Shown: in pieces, positions 1 to 9,721 of the stretch
Layout of the letters: every line of letters begins with the position of its first letter
How positions within the stretch are numbered: the stretch's first letter is position 1
DNA from: a virus
IMG/VR virus record: IMGVR_UViG_3300046804_001849
Coordinates: 1-41,701 of that record
Reading direction: 5' to 3' (one strand)
DNA length: 41,701 nucleotides
Program-made: the position numbers and the translations under genes
The notes under the pieces: model-generated
Told to the model about the DNA's origin: nothing
What the model saw: the letters and a program-made list of their open reading frames with translations, nothing else
Databases searched by the model: none

Positions 1-452
1 AATTTGTCCATCCTATCAGCCATATAGTATCTAGGTCTTTCGGCAAGGTACTGGTTTGTGTGGTGAGAGAATTTGTTGCTAAAGTATCTTAGTTTATTTA
101 TTCCAGAACGTGGTCTGAATCTTCCAAAGCAATCTTCTAAAGAGAAGAGCATCTGTTCTTTGTCTTTTTTAGAAACAAAAGATGATGGAATGTTTTCATC
201 TGTAAATCCAGAGTCAATCAGAATATCTGAATCCGTTGCTCCAGTATAGAAGTTTCCTTCATCCTTTGGGTCATAAGAGTTTATTAGAGTTTTGTACTTG
301 TTTCCAGATTCTGCTAGTGGCTGGAATCTGTAGTTTCCAACCTTGGCTATGTTGGTTGCTATGTTCATGTTCCACTCTGCAATTACCGCAGACTGTGTTC
401 TTATTGTAGAAGAAGTTTCTAGGTGATTCTGAAGCTCAGTATTTGAAAACAT
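1..452 (-). CDS. Distal tail-associated protein, 3' end outside window
   Basis: An open frame of 150 codons runs off the left edge with no stop. It starts MFSNTELQNHLETSS. The ATG is preceded by AAGAGG about 6 nt upstream and lies one base after the stop of the previous gene, so it is co-transcribed with the tape-measure/distal-tail block. It contains the stretch RPRSGINKLRYFSN, which I associate with long minor tail proteins of actinobacteriophages; that association is from memory. No signal peptide or membrane segment is visible. Position downstream of the tape measure and of a probable distal tail protein fits a baseplate or tail-tip protein. The family is not certain and the C-terminal part cannot be seen. 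Confidence 0.6.
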   Translation of the reverse strand, partial: MFSNTELQNHLETSSTIRTQSAVIAEWNMNIATNIAKVGNYRFQPLAESGNKYKTLINSYDPKDEGNFYTGATDSDILIDSGFTDENIPSSFVSKKDKEQMLFSLEDCFGRFRPRSGINKLRYFSNKFSHHTNQYLAERPRYYMADRMDK

Positions 453-453
453 A

Positions 454-1095
454 CTAAACCTCTTCCAGGGTTACCGATATATTCCAGAAGTCATACTTGC
501 CTCCACGCTTTTCAATGTTGTAGGAAAAGTCAGAAATAAACATTTCAATCACTTGGTTATATTGTCCTAAGTGACCGTAAGCTGATGCATCTTTACCAAA
601 GGTTCTGTAGTTGTCATATGCCAAGTATACCCAGAATGACCCCTTGTGAGAATTGTACCAATCCAAAACCTCTGCCCCTCCAGCACCGCCATCAGTTGTG
701 TAAGAATAGTCTATATCATTTGTATATATAGATTTTCCAGTTGAGGCATTGAAATTTTGATTTACAGCAAATGATCTTGATGGAAGCATGGTCCATGATG
801 TGCTAATGGTTAGCTTATCAGCAACATGATATGAACGCATACGACCATTAATCATACGTTCACGTTTTTCAATTCTTGTTGGTTTGAAGTCAATTGTTGC
901 ACGGTTATCGTCTGATAAAATTATGAATTGGTTTGCAGTGGTCTGATCCGCAGATGGGCTTAGTCCTGTATTTACTTCATACCCTACTGGAACGTAAAGA
1001 CCATTTTCTGCTAGAGTACCTGAATTTTCTGACCATAGCATTGCCTGTGGTCTAGCATATTTTTTTCTACCAGTAAGGTATGCCGATGTTGCCAT
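454..1095 (-). CDS. Minor/distal tail protein
   Basis: This 213-residue soluble protein is rich in aromatic and polar beta-type sequence, with no membrane segment or Cys cluster. It lies between the tape measure (stop 3 nt before its ATG) and another tail gene, the usual place for a distal tail or tail-tip hub protein. Its C-terminal half (DFSYNIEKRGGKYDFWNISV) resembles the beta-sandwich of distal tail proteins in style, but I do not recognise a diagnostic motif. The Shine-Dalgarno is weak: AGAGG lies about 15 nt upstream of ATG, so translation may depend on coupling to the tape measure. Function is inferred from order only. Confidence 0.6.
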   Translation of the reverse strand: MATSAYLTGRKKYARPQAMLWSENSGTLAENGLYVPVGYEVNTGLSPSADQTTANQFIILSDDNRATIDFKPTRIEKRERMINGRMRSYHVADKLTISTSWTMLPSRSFAVNQNFNASTGKSIYTNDIDYSYTTDGGAGGAEVLDWYNSHKGSFWVYLAYDNYRTFGKDASAYGHLGQYNQVIEMFISDFSYNIEKRGGKYDFWNISVTLEEV

Positions 1096-1097
1096 TG

Positions 1098-3881
1098 TTA
1101 GATTCTATTACCTCTGAGTCGTTGAGCATCAATCTGCTTAATCTGTGCCATTACAGTTTGTGCAATCTGGTTTGGATCAGAATCAGACTTAACATTAATG
1201 CTTAGGTTATAATTATACACTGAATTGCTATCTGAATTTTCACTATAGCTGCCATTGTTTATAGCCTTTAGATTATTGACTCCAAAATCGTCTACTGCAT
1301 ATTTCTTTATAACAAATTCACCTGGGGTTAGCATTGCTGGAATAGTGTCTGTGCCCATTGCAAACCCACCTGCTGCAAAATACTTAGGAACTATTCCTCC
1401 TGTAGAAAGACCCAGACTCTTAAGGAATGTGTAATTGCTCATTCCAGTATTGTTCATAGAACTTACGGTAGGAGTTGAAGATTTTGCAGATTGACCTGCC
1501 GTAGGACTTTGCCCACCAGCTATTGTTGATGCCCATCCGCCAATTGTGTTTCCTGCCGCAATTGTTGCTGACATTCCAATATTTAAAACTTTGGCTTGCT
1601 CTGCAGTCAATCCAGCAGTTCCATTGCTCTGAAGTTGAATCAGTGCCTTTCTTGCAAATTCAGAATCATAACTAGTTGTTGTGGTTGTGCTTGGAGTTGG
1701 AGATATAACTATTGTTGTAACAGGTGGTGCATACGTTACTGGATTATTGCCACCGTTATCATCTATTGCTTTCTTAGTTGCAGCAGGATCAATAATATCT
1801 CTAGATACCGCAGCATTTTGTGCTTCTAATGATGCAATTCTTGCATTTAGTTGATCAATTGTTAGGATTTCTCCATTTACAGTAACCGTTAAGGCTCTTA
1901 GTGCAGCATCTTTAGCATCTGATAGAGCTTTCTTTTGCTTGTCCAGTGCATCTACAGCAGCCTTTGCACGGATATCTGCTGCTGTTTTAGCTGCTGCTGA
2001 TATATCACCCTTTGATAATGCATCAGCCATGTCGAGTTGTGATTTTTGAGAATCTGCAATTTGCTTATTTAGTTCTGCAACCTGTTCTAATGCTGCAACC
2101 CTATCATCATATGCTTTATTAATTGCATCTTCTTGTGGCTTAAGAGAAGCAATTGCATCCTGATACTGAGTGATATAAGCACTACGAACATCATTTTCTC
2201 TTTGTGCCTTTTCTGAAGGCGACAGGGCTGCCGTTTCTGCAGCGGCAGATCCTGCAAGATATTTCTTTTCTACAGCAATTAGATCAGCAATGGCTTTATT
2301 TCTATCTTTATCATTCTTAATGTTTAGAGCAGAAGCCATTGCAGCCTTAAAGTCTGCATCTGCCATCATTTTTGATAGAAGTGTCTTATCTTTAATCTTT
2401 GCATTAAGAAGATTTCTAACTTTAGTTTCTTCGCCAAATTGTCTGATTGCTACAGCCTGTTTTGAAACAAAGGAGCTTACCACCTGCTTATCAAATGCTT
2501 CTTGAAGCTTTTTACCAGCACTTGTCAGAACAGCCTTGCCATTTTTAATAGTCATGTATAGACCACGTGCTTTAGCATCAGCACCAGCTAGCATTTGTGC
2601 AAATCCAGATCCAAATCCAGATGCGATTATGGCTTGAGTGGCTTTATTTTGAGCAACAATTGCCTGCTGATCTTGCAGCAGTGTAGTTCCACCACCGCCA
2701 GTAGAAGATGTGCTTATTGTAGCTGTAGTTGTAGCTGTAGAAGCCTTATCTCCTCCAGATGCCATCCAGTCATCAAATGCTTGTTTATTATTTTCCATAT
2801 AGTTAATAGCAACATTAGCCGTAATAGCCTTATTTCCATTAACCTTATCCCAGTTCTTATACTTGTCTGATCCCTTTTCAATGTAGCCTAGTTTTACAGC
2901 TATGTCTTTTGTAATCTTTTTAGGAATCTTGTTGTACATTGTAAGCTTAGAGAATGCTTTATCTGGGTCTTTTAATGCAGTAGCAATATTTACCTTGACA
3001 CCGTGCTTATCTGCCCATTCCAGATATTTTAGCATCTTTCCACTTGTGCTCTTACCGCCCTTATCTGTCATTGCTAGAACTGCATTAATAGTTGTTGGCT
3101 TTGCACCCCTTGAAATAAGTTGTTGCATTAGAGCATTTGTTTGTCCTGGAGCAGTTTTAAATGCTGCATTAAATGTTTTTGTCAAAGTTTTATTTGACTG
3201 ATTGTCGGTCATGTATTTGACAATTGTCGGATCTAGAGATCCTGAAGCCAAGCCAACTTGAAGATTTATCTTTAAGTCATTCTGAGGCATTTGTGTTAGG
3301 CTCTTGTTTAGGTCATCGTACATTTTAGCCAGTGTTGGCTCAGCCTTCTTCATAGCAGCAATATTACTATCAATTACTGAATTGAATATGTCTGCGTTTC
3401 CCTTTGCCAACCCCTGGAGTTTTCCTGTTGTATCTGCATTTGTACTTTGAATAGTATCTATATGATCTTGAGCATCCTTGGTAAGATTTCCATTTTTGTC
3501 GTATGACTTTTTATCAGCCTTAATGGAATCAATCATTTGTTGGTTAGTTTGTAATGACTGAATACCGTATTGTGTTGCAGCAGCTGCCTTTTTGGTATCG
3601 GTTACCTGTATCGCACTTGTTCCACCCAACTCGTCAGTTGTCACATATTGTGTTGAAACTATTTGATTCATAGTGTTCTTAAAGTTGTCTTGCGCATTCT
3701 TAGATATTTGCACTGCTACATCTAGAGGTTTTGCATTTGGACCAACGACATTTGCCCCACCTGGACCAATAAGGGTATCTAGGCTACCAGTTATTGATGT
3801 GGTAAGTTTTAGATCTTTAAACTCAGCACCGAGGGCTGCTGCAAACGACTTAGCCTGATCTGCAGTAAGAACACCTTCCAT
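1098..3881 (-). CDS. Tape measure protein, C-terminal part (separate frame)
   Basis: This 927-residue frame carries the distal part of the tail tape measure, which sets tail length and fills the tail lumen. It is Ala/Lys-rich with long helical stretches (about residues 560-700) and ends with a Gly-rich segment containing AAGGFAMGTDTIPAMLTPGE. That motif is typical of the C-terminal region of actinophage and Firmicute-phage tape measures. The putative ATG overlaps the end of the N-terminal frame by 73 bp and has no Shine-Dalgarno. The residues around it (SAVMEGVLTADQAKSFAAAL) read as the natural continuation of the upstream protein. It is therefore probably not an independent gene but the second half of one 2.7-kilo-residue protein, joined by a frame change or separated by a lost base. 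Confidence 0.8.
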   Translation of the reverse strand: MEGVLTADQAKSFAAALGAEFKDLKLTTSITGSLDTLIGPGGANVVGPNAKPLDVAVQISKNAQDNFKNTMNQIVSTQYVTTDELGGTSAIQVTDTKKAAAATQYGIQSLQTNQQMIDSIKADKKSYDKNGNLTKDAQDHIDTIQSTNADTTGKLQGLAKGNADIFNSVIDSNIAAMKKAEPTLAKMYDDLNKSLTQMPQNDLKINLQVGLASGSLDPTIVKYMTDNQSNKTLTKTFNAAFKTAPGQTNALMQQLISRGAKPTTINAVLAMTDKGGKSTSGKMLKYLEWADKHGVKVNIATALKDPDKAFSKLTMYNKIPKKITKDIAVKLGYIEKGSDKYKNWDKVNGNKAITANVAINYMENNKQAFDDWMASGGDKASTATTTATISTSSTGGGGTTLLQDQQAIVAQNKATQAIIASGFGSGFAQMLAGADAKARGLYMTIKNGKAVLTSAGKKLQEAFDKQVVSSFVSKQAVAIRQFGEETKVRNLLNAKIKDKTLLSKMMADADFKAAMASALNIKNDKDRNKAIADLIAVEKKYLAGSAAAETAALSPSEKAQRENDVRSAYITQYQDAIASLKPQEDAINKAYDDRVAALEQVAELNKQIADSQKSQLDMADALSKGDISAAAKTAADIRAKAAVDALDKQKKALSDAKDAALRALTVTVNGEILTIDQLNARIASLEAQNAAVSRDIIDPAATKKAIDDNGGNNPVTYAPPVTTIVISPTPSTTTTTSYDSEFARKALIQLQSNGTAGLTAEQAKVLNIGMSATIAAGNTIGGWASTIAGGQSPTAGQSAKSSTPTVSSMNNTGMSNYTFLKSLGLSTGGIVPKYFAAGGFAMGTDTIPAMLTPGEFVIKKYAVDDFGVNNLKAINNGSYSENSDSNSVYNYNLSINVKSDSDPNQIAQTVMAQIKQIDAQRLRGNRI

Positions 3882-6800
3882 AACAGCAGACTGCTAGCCA
3901 TATTTTTACCAATTTCTTCTTGAGACATACCATTAGCTTGCATTGTTTTAACATCTGCAATTGTGGATTTTCCAAAACTACTTCCTAGAAGTTTTTTACC
4001 TATTGAAGTATCTTTGACTCCTACTGCTGCATTGTATGCATCTGATCTAGTTCTTGCTGCTGCTTCGGTTGCACTAACAGTTTTTGTAATCTTGCTTAGG
4101 GCAATAAGCTTATCTGTAGTCATGGCGGTTGCTTTCGCCATGTTTATTCCAGCTTTACGCTGTTTATTTTGCTCTTCATTATATGCATTAAATGCCCAAA
4201 TACCTCCAGCAATAATTGCAACTAAGCCTATTAATCCTGCTGTTACTGCAATGATTGGTATTTCTAGCAATGCTAATGCTCCGTCTAGAGTTACAACTTC
4301 TGCCACCTCAACACCTGTAGCTGCATCAAGGGCAACGGTTTCTCCTACCAAAACGCCCTGTGCTGCGTCTAGTGCTGTTACCTCCGCTACCTGTGCTCCC
4401 TCAGCTACGGCAAGAGCTGACTCTTCCGCAACTCTGGTTGCATCAACCTCAGTTTGTGCTATGGTTGCTGCTGTATTGGCTTCTTCTGCAGCAGTTTTTG
4501 CTTCTACTGCACCTGTTGCTGCAGCCTGAGCACCTGCAGCTGCCTTTTGACCTGCTGCAAGTTCCGCTGCTGCTACTTCGGCTAACTTTGACTTGTTTGC
4601 AAACAACACCATTCTGGTAGCCATTGATCTGACGCCATTAATGAATGGATTTATCATAGGGATTAGCATGCTTGCCATCATGATGTTCATCATGTTTTTG
4701 TTTACAAACTTACCTACTGCCCCCTTGTCCTGACTCAACATCATAGGAGCCATCATAAGACCCATTGATATTCCGCCGAGACCCTTGATGTTTGTCTTAG
4801 TTTGGTTTACGCCCATACGAGCAGCATCTACCCTAGCAGTTGCATTAGCTGCAATAGCTCTTTGCTCTTCTGTTGCAATACCTTTTCGCTGTGCTGCTTC
4901 CAGTTCTCTAGTAGCTACGGCAGCTTCTTTTTGTGCTCTCTGGAATTCAATTAGTGCTGCTGCAGCTGGTCTTCCCGAATTCATTAAATCAGTAAACTTA
5001 TTTCCAATGAATGTAAACATTTGAGATGCTGCAGCATTTACTTTACTTGCTCCAGCTTGTCCGATTGTTCCAATTTCTGCAAGCTTATTAGATATTTGCT
5101 GGAATACAGTTGGTGCCTGCAGCATTGTCTTTAGCTCTACAATTCTAGCTTCAGTTAATTTCTGTTCTGCCGAAATAAGTTGAACCAGTTGCTTATCTTC
5201 TTCTGTCATCAAACGAGTTTTTTCAACTGTTTGCATGATTGTTGCTTTTTGAGTTTTTGCCAAAGCCATTTGTGCTGCTAGCTGTGATTCAAGATTACCT
5301 CTGAGTCCAAGAGCATTAGCGGCACCGACAACTCCAGATTTTGCACCAGAAATTGCTCCAGTGGTAGCACTGACTGCCCTGGCTCCTATGCCAGAAATAG
5401 CAGACCCTATAGATTTAATTTTTGCAGTAAAGCTTCCCCAGATACCCTGCTGTTGTGCAACTGCTTGCTGTGCTATTCCAGCCTTTACTGCTGATAGACT
5501 ACCCTTTGTTAAGATAGCTCCAAAGTCACCCATGGCTACTTGGAACTGAGCAATTCTGTTTGTAACATTAAAAGCTTTTCCGACACGAAGCATTTCTGCT
5601 TCAATATCAACGGCACCAGCCTTCATAGCCTTTGTTCCACCTAGGAAATCTTCTTTGATCCATTCCCATTCGGTTAGGAAGTTACCCCTGGCAACAGTCA
5701 TAATAGCTTTTAGTTGTTGGAATGCTTGTCCCATTGCTGATGACTCAGGAACTACCGCAGAGAAAGCTTTCTTTAAATTACCCTCAATAAAAACAGCATC
5801 GCTAGTAATCTGTCCCTTAGCGGCAGAAAGTGTTGCCTTCATAGGATTGATTATTGCTGCCCATTCTTCTTTTAGCCATGCACCCTCACGAGCCAAGTTT
5901 GCTTTTGCATTTTGTAGAGCTGTAGGGGGCACTGGTGTAGATACAACAGCATTTGATCTATTAATGTTTGCAGCAGTTAATGCAGTAGATCCAGCACCAA
6001 AGAATTGTGGCATTGACTTTTTAACTAGTGGCTGCTTTGAAGCCTCTACCATTGGCTTAATAAATGCTGATCCAAGTGCTTTTCCTGCAGCATCTGCTTG
6101 AGGTTTTGCTTCTTTTACTGGAAGCATTATTCCATCAACAATATTTTTGCCACTAAGCTCTGCACCCAGTTTAGAAGGCGATGCACTTCTTGAGTTTTTG
6201 TCTACAGATTTTACAACTCCAGAGGTTACTGCTTTTGAAGATTCAGTTCCAATGTTTTGACCAACTACTTCCAGCTCGGCTTTAGCAGCTGCTGCAAGGT
6301 GAGTTGATGCCTCTGCCCTTCTTGCTGGATCGGCAGTAAACATCTTTGATTTTGATCCACCTTCTCGTGAGTCTCTTGGTGAGGCATGTGCAACATCAAG
6401 GGCAGAAGTTAGTCCGCCACCTATCTGTTCACGTCTTGCCTGGTTGTATGCACCTTGTACAGAAATTGCTCCTGGTCCATAAGCTTTGGCTTGTGCTTCC
6501 GAATCAAAAATTTTATTTGCTCCAGATGTGGAGATTAGCTGTTTTATTCTTGCATCAAATACAGAAATATCTCCAGAAAGTTTTTCTATATTTCCGCCAC
6601 CTGCACGTACCGAATCATTCCACTTTTGAACTCCAGCAGTATCATATGCCTTTAAGAACTCTTTTGGATTTGCACCACCCTGTGCAAGTTGTCTGTTTAG
6701 ATCAATTGGAATACCAGACATTCCCAGTTGTGATTTTGCAATTACTTTCTGTCCAGTTATTGCACTCTGATAACTTGTACCGCCACCAACATGTGCAAAA

Positions 6801-9319
6801 GATTCCTGCTGCTTATCTCCTACACCAACTCCAGTTGATGTTTTTTGCATGGCTTTTAGCTGTGTTCCAGTTTTTGCTATTTGCACATTTTGTTCTAATG
6901 CAGCTACCCACTTATTTAGTTCAGCCTCTCCCATTTTTGCTGCAGTATTCATGTTTCTGAACATACCACTAGCTGTACTTGTTGTAACACCAAATTCAGC
7001 TAAAATATTAACTACTTTTTGAACCTGTGTGCCAAATCCAGCAGCTTCCATTTTTGCAGCATTTGTTGGGATACTTGCATAATTTTTATTTGGATTTCCA
7101 ATATCTGCAGCATATCCTGCTGGAAGTATTACTCCTCCAGGCTGTCCTCCTCCAGATAGGTTTGGAATTCTTATCTTTTTACCGCCAAGAAGTGCCTTTA
7201 CAATTCCAGGATTTTTCTTTACGGTTGCTACAGAAAGAACAACCTCACCATTAGAAAGATTGGTTGGAACTGCATCATCAGTTGGACCACCTGGACCCTG
7301 AACAACTCCACCAGTAGCATATCCCTTTGGCATTGGTCCCATAGGACCTCTAGGAATTAGATTTGTTGCAGCATAAGCTTCTTGAATAGCTATTGCTCTT
7401 TGGTATTCAGAAACAAGCAGTGAAAGGTTTTCTCTTTCTGTTGAGAATGCCTGTGCTAGATTTACGTGTGCTTGCTCAAGAGATACGGCAGCTGCCTTAG
7501 CATCTATCTGCTCTTTGGTCATGTAGTGAGTTGTTTCACCTAGAACTCTACTTTCAGTTTGAGTTCTATTAATAAAGCTTTTAACATTTGCAAAAAGCTT
7601 AATTATGTTTGCTACACCGTTTGCTAGTAGACCGATAGCCATTAGGACTACTGGACCAATTCCAGCTACCCACATTGTTAGATTTGAGAAGAATCCACCA
7701 GAATTTTTGTTAAGATCATTAAATCCTTTTATAAATGTTGTTAAGAATTTTGTTAGTGGAATAACAGCTGTCATAAACTGTTCGCCGAGTGGAACTAGCG
7801 ATGTCTTAAGTTCCTGCTGAGCCTTTTTAAACTTATTCATTGGTGAATTAGCTACACGGTTTAACTCTCGCTCAGAAAGAATTGAAAGTTCTGCCTTTGA
7901 CTTATTGGCAATATTTAAAATCTGTGCAGCTTGACTATTTGGATCTGCTACGTTTTGTAGCAATGCTGACATTCTTGAGAATTGGAATTTACCAAATAGT
8001 TTCTCAATTGCTCTAGCACGATTGAGTGGGTCAAGTTTGTCAAGAGCAGTAGCAACATCAAGAACTGTTTGTTTTAGATTACCTTTATCCTTATTGACAA
8101 TTCCAGTAATGTTGATTCCAAGTGTTCCGAGGAAGTCAGAGGCTGCCTTGCTTGGATTAATTAAAGATGCAAGACCAGACTTTAGTGCGTTAGCACCCTG
8201 ACTAGCACTAATACCGCCTTCACGCATAGCTGTCATGAAGAATGTTAAGTCTTTGACATCTCCACCGAGCTGTTTAACTACTGGACCAGCTTTAGGAATT
8301 GCTTCAGTAACATCCTGAATAGATAGGATAGTTTGATTTTGAGCGTAGTTTAGGAAGTCAACATTTGTTGCAAGGTCTTTAGTAGAAACTCCAAAAGCGT
8401 TTGTTAATGCTACAGTTGTTTGCATTGCATCTGCTGTTGATACCCCACCAAGTGCGACGAGTCTTTGAGTTTCTGCTACTTGCTGAAGAAGATCATTTCC
8501 AGTTTTACCCATTGCTGCAATCTGGGATGCAAGATCCATTGTGTCAGATACCGCAATACCAAATTTTGTAAATTCGTGACCAAGCTTTGTAATACTTGCT
8601 GTTATTTGTCTGGTTTCTGCTTCTGTAGTATTTAAGTCACCGTATACACGTCTCAATTTTAGAGAAGCAGTTTCCATTTGAGTATATGCTTTAGTTGCAG
8701 CTGATGCAACCATTAGCAATGGAATAGAAAAACCAACCATGAGCTGACGACCAGCCCACTGAGTGTTCTTACCAAAGTTTAAAAGATTGGTAGATCCTTG
8801 GTGAAGAAGTTGATTTAAAAGTTGTTGTTTCTGAGCAGCAAGAGCAGTTCTTGTTGCCAGATCATTCATATCAAGGGATAACGGTCTTACCTTGATAGCC
8901 TGTAGTGCACCATTTGCATCACGCCCCATTTTAATGTATTGGGACTGCAGACTCTTAACTCGTGATTCTGCTACCTGATTGATAGTTGCAAATTCAGAAG
9001 CAAATAGCTTTCCAAAACTTTTAGATGCTCCACCAGCATATCTAAAATACTCTCCCATAGAGAGTTTATTTTTTTCAAGTGCTGTGGTAAAAGCTTCTGT
9101 GGAACTTTTTACAGTGACCATGCTGGCTGCAAATTTGCCAGATGCATTTATCCCATTTAAGAGATTTTGCTGCATATTTGATGATACAGCAGCAGGTGCA
9201 GCACCTGCTTTTGACATTTGTGTATGAAAAGCTGAAATCTGATTCTGAAGAAGTCTGAGACTAGCTACCGCACTGGTAGTGTCTACATTGACCCTTATAT
9301 TGGATTGGACTTCAGCCAT
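3809..9319 (-). CDS. Tape measure protein, N-terminal part
   Basis: This 1836-residue frame is the start of the tail tape measure. The region of about residues 170-460 has the phage minor tail/TP901-type tape-measure core (runs such as QIAAMGKTGNDLLQQVAETQ and NALKSGLASLINPSKAA). A Gly/Pro segment GPGGPTDDAVPTNLSNGEVV lies near the middle, and hydrophobic stretches occur, including LLEIPIIAVTAGLIGLVAII near the end. The ATG at 9319 follows AAAAAGGCGGTG and comes 29 nt after the tail chaperone stop, the canonical order. The last roughly 30 residues after IGKNMAS turn into non-helical sequence, as expected after a frame change, while the C-terminal half continues in the -1 frame. With 1098-3881 the total would be about 2730 residues. 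At the usual roughly 0.15 nm per residue this suggests a tail near 400 nm. Confidence 0.9.
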   Translation of the reverse strand: MAEVQSNIRVNVDTTSAVASLRLLQNQISAFHTQMSKAGAAPAAVSSNMQQNLLNGINASGKFAASMVTVKSSTEAFTTALEKNKLSMGEYFRYAGGASKSFGKLFASEFATINQVAESRVKSLQSQYIKMGRDANGALQAIKVRPLSLDMNDLATRTALAAQKQQLLNQLLHQGSTNLLNFGKNTQWAGRQLMVGFSIPLLMVASAATKAYTQMETASLKLRRVYGDLNTTEAETRQITASITKLGHEFTKFGIAVSDTMDLASQIAAMGKTGNDLLQQVAETQRLVALGGVSTADAMQTTVALTNAFGVSTKDLATNVDFLNYAQNQTILSIQDVTEAIPKAGPVVKQLGGDVKDLTFFMTAMREGGISASQGANALKSGLASLINPSKAASDFLGTLGINITGIVNKDKGNLKQTVLDVATALDKLDPLNRARAIEKLFGKFQFSRMSALLQNVADPNSQAAQILNIANKSKAELSILSERELNRVANSPMNKFKKAQQELKTSLVPLGEQFMTAVIPLTKFLTTFIKGFNDLNKNSGGFFSNLTMWVAGIGPVVLMAIGLLANGVANIIKLFANVKSFINRTQTESRVLGETTHYMTKEQIDAKAAAVSLEQAHVNLAQAFSTERENLSLLVSEYQRAIAIQEAYAATNLIPRGPMGPMPKGYATGGVVQGPGGPTDDAVPTNLSNGEVVLSVATVKKNPGIVKALLGGKKIRIPNLSGGGQPGGVILPAGYAADIGNPNKNYASIPTNAAKMEAAGFGTQVQKVVNILAEFGVTTSTASGMFRNMNTAAKMGEAELNKWVAALEQNVQIAKTGTQLKAMQKTSTGVGVGDKQQESFAHVGGGTSYQSAITGQKVIAKSQLGMSGIPIDLNRQLAQGGANPKEFLKAYDTAGVQKWNDSVRAGGGNIEKLSGDISVFDARIKQLISTSGANKIFDSEAQAKAYGPGAISVQGAYNQARREQIGGGLTSALDVAHASPRDSREGGSKSKMFTADPARRAEASTHLAAAAKAELEVVGQNIGTESSKAVTSGVVKSVDKNSRSASPSKLGAELSGKNIVDGIMLPVKEAKPQADAAGKALGSAFIKPMVEASKQPLVKKSMPQFFGAGSTALTAANINRSNAVVSTPVPPTALQNAKANLAREGAWLKEEWAAIINPMKATLSAAKGQITSDAVFIEGNLKKAFSAVVPESSAMGQAFQQLKAIMTVARGNFLTEWEWIKEDFLGGTKAMKAGAVDIEAEMLRVGKAFNVTNRIAQFQVAMGDFGAILTKGSLSAVKAGIAQQAVAQQQGIWGSFTAKIKSIGSAISGIGARAVSATTGAISGAKSGVVGAANALGLRGNLESQLAAQMALAKTQKATIMQTVEKTRLMTEEDKQLVQLISAEQKLTEARIVELKTMLQAPTVFQQISNKLAEIGTIGQAGASKVNAAASQMFTFIGNKFTDLMNSGRPAAAALIEFQRAQKEAAVATRELEAAQRKGIATEEQRAIAANATARVDAARMGVNQTKTNIKGLGGISMGLMMAPMMLSQDKGAVGKFVNKNMMNIMMASMLIPMINPFINGVRSMATRMVLFANKSKLAEVAAAELAAGQKAAAGAQAAATGAVEAKTAAEEANTAATIAQTEVDATRVAEESALAVAEGAQVAEVTALDAAQGVLVGETVALDAATGVEVAEVVTLDGALALLEIPIIAVTAGLIGLVAIIAGGIWAFNAYNEEQNKQRKAGINMAKATAMTTDKLIALSKITKTVSATEAAARTRSDAYNAAVGVKDTSIGKKLLGSSFGKSTIADVKTMQANGMSQEEIGKNMASSLLLWKVFLLQIRLSRLQQPSVLSLKI

Positions 9320-9348
9320 TCATCCACACCGCCTTTTTATTTATAAAA

Positions 9349-9666
9349 TTAAACTGCTCCACCGAGAAGACTTGCATCCTGGAGTTTAATTCCTGATGCT
9401 TCTTCAACGATTTCGTAAACCAAAGGAAGGTCTAGAATTTCTTCTAGGTCTATCTTTGGATCAAGCTCTGGTGCATATTGTGCCAGAGCAATCTTGATAC
9501 ACTCCATGAGAATATCCATTGACTTATCATTGTTTTCTGCTACTGCAGCAATGCCCTCAAATGTAGTCATGAATTTACGCAGTAGAGAGATCTTAAGCGG
9601 TCTTGCTACGATCTCTGTTCCGTCTAATAGACTGATCTTTTTGCCTTCATTGATTGTTAGAGCCAT
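9349..9666 (-). CDS. Tail assembly chaperone (short paralogue)
   Basis: This 105-residue acidic protein lies directly upstream of the tape measure, the position of lambda G-type tail assembly chaperones that bind the tape measure during tail polymerisation. I place the start at the ATG preceded by GGAAAAGGAAAAAAA and not at an in-frame codon 15 residues earlier, because of this Shine-Dalgarno and the paralogue's N-terminus. Its whole length aligns with residues 1-96 of the gene at 9722-10423: LLDGTEIVARPLKISLLRKF matches LTDGTELYITPLKIKYLRQF, and both share the block Y(E/K)IVE.(A/S)SG(I/V)KL. A TGTTATAAT promoter sits upstream, so it can be expressed independently of the longer paralogue. Confidence 0.8.
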   Translation of the reverse strand: MALTINEGKKISLLDGTEIVARPLKISLLRKFMTTFEGIAAVAENNDKSMDILMECIKIALAQYAPELDPKIDLEEILDLPLVYEIVEEASGIKLQDASLLGGAV

Positions 9667-9699
9667 TTTTTTTCCTTTTCCATTAATTGGGTTTATACA

Positions 9700-9708
9700 A
9701 TTATAACA
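9700..9708 (-). promoter_or_regulatory. Extended -10 promoter, short tail chaperone
   Basis: TGTTATAAT on the minus strand lies in the short gap between the two chaperone genes. It gives a leader of about 26 nt that contains the AAAGGA ribosome site of the 9666 start. No -35 hexamer is evident, as is common for extended -10 promoters. Confidence 0.6.
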
Positions 9709-9721
9709 CAAGATAAAATTA

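Noticed and set aside
3893-3935. Programmed -1 frameshift in the tape measure at the A-rich run
   Set aside because: The run AAAAAT lies before a TAG in the -1 frame and does not match X XXY YYZ, so slippage there would end translation.
4360-4620. Plus-strand open frames inside the tape measure (also 3963-4529, 5655-6101, 6346-6960)
   Set aside because: They are antisense shadows of a strongly coding helical protein; Leu/His-rich composition, no ribosome sites.
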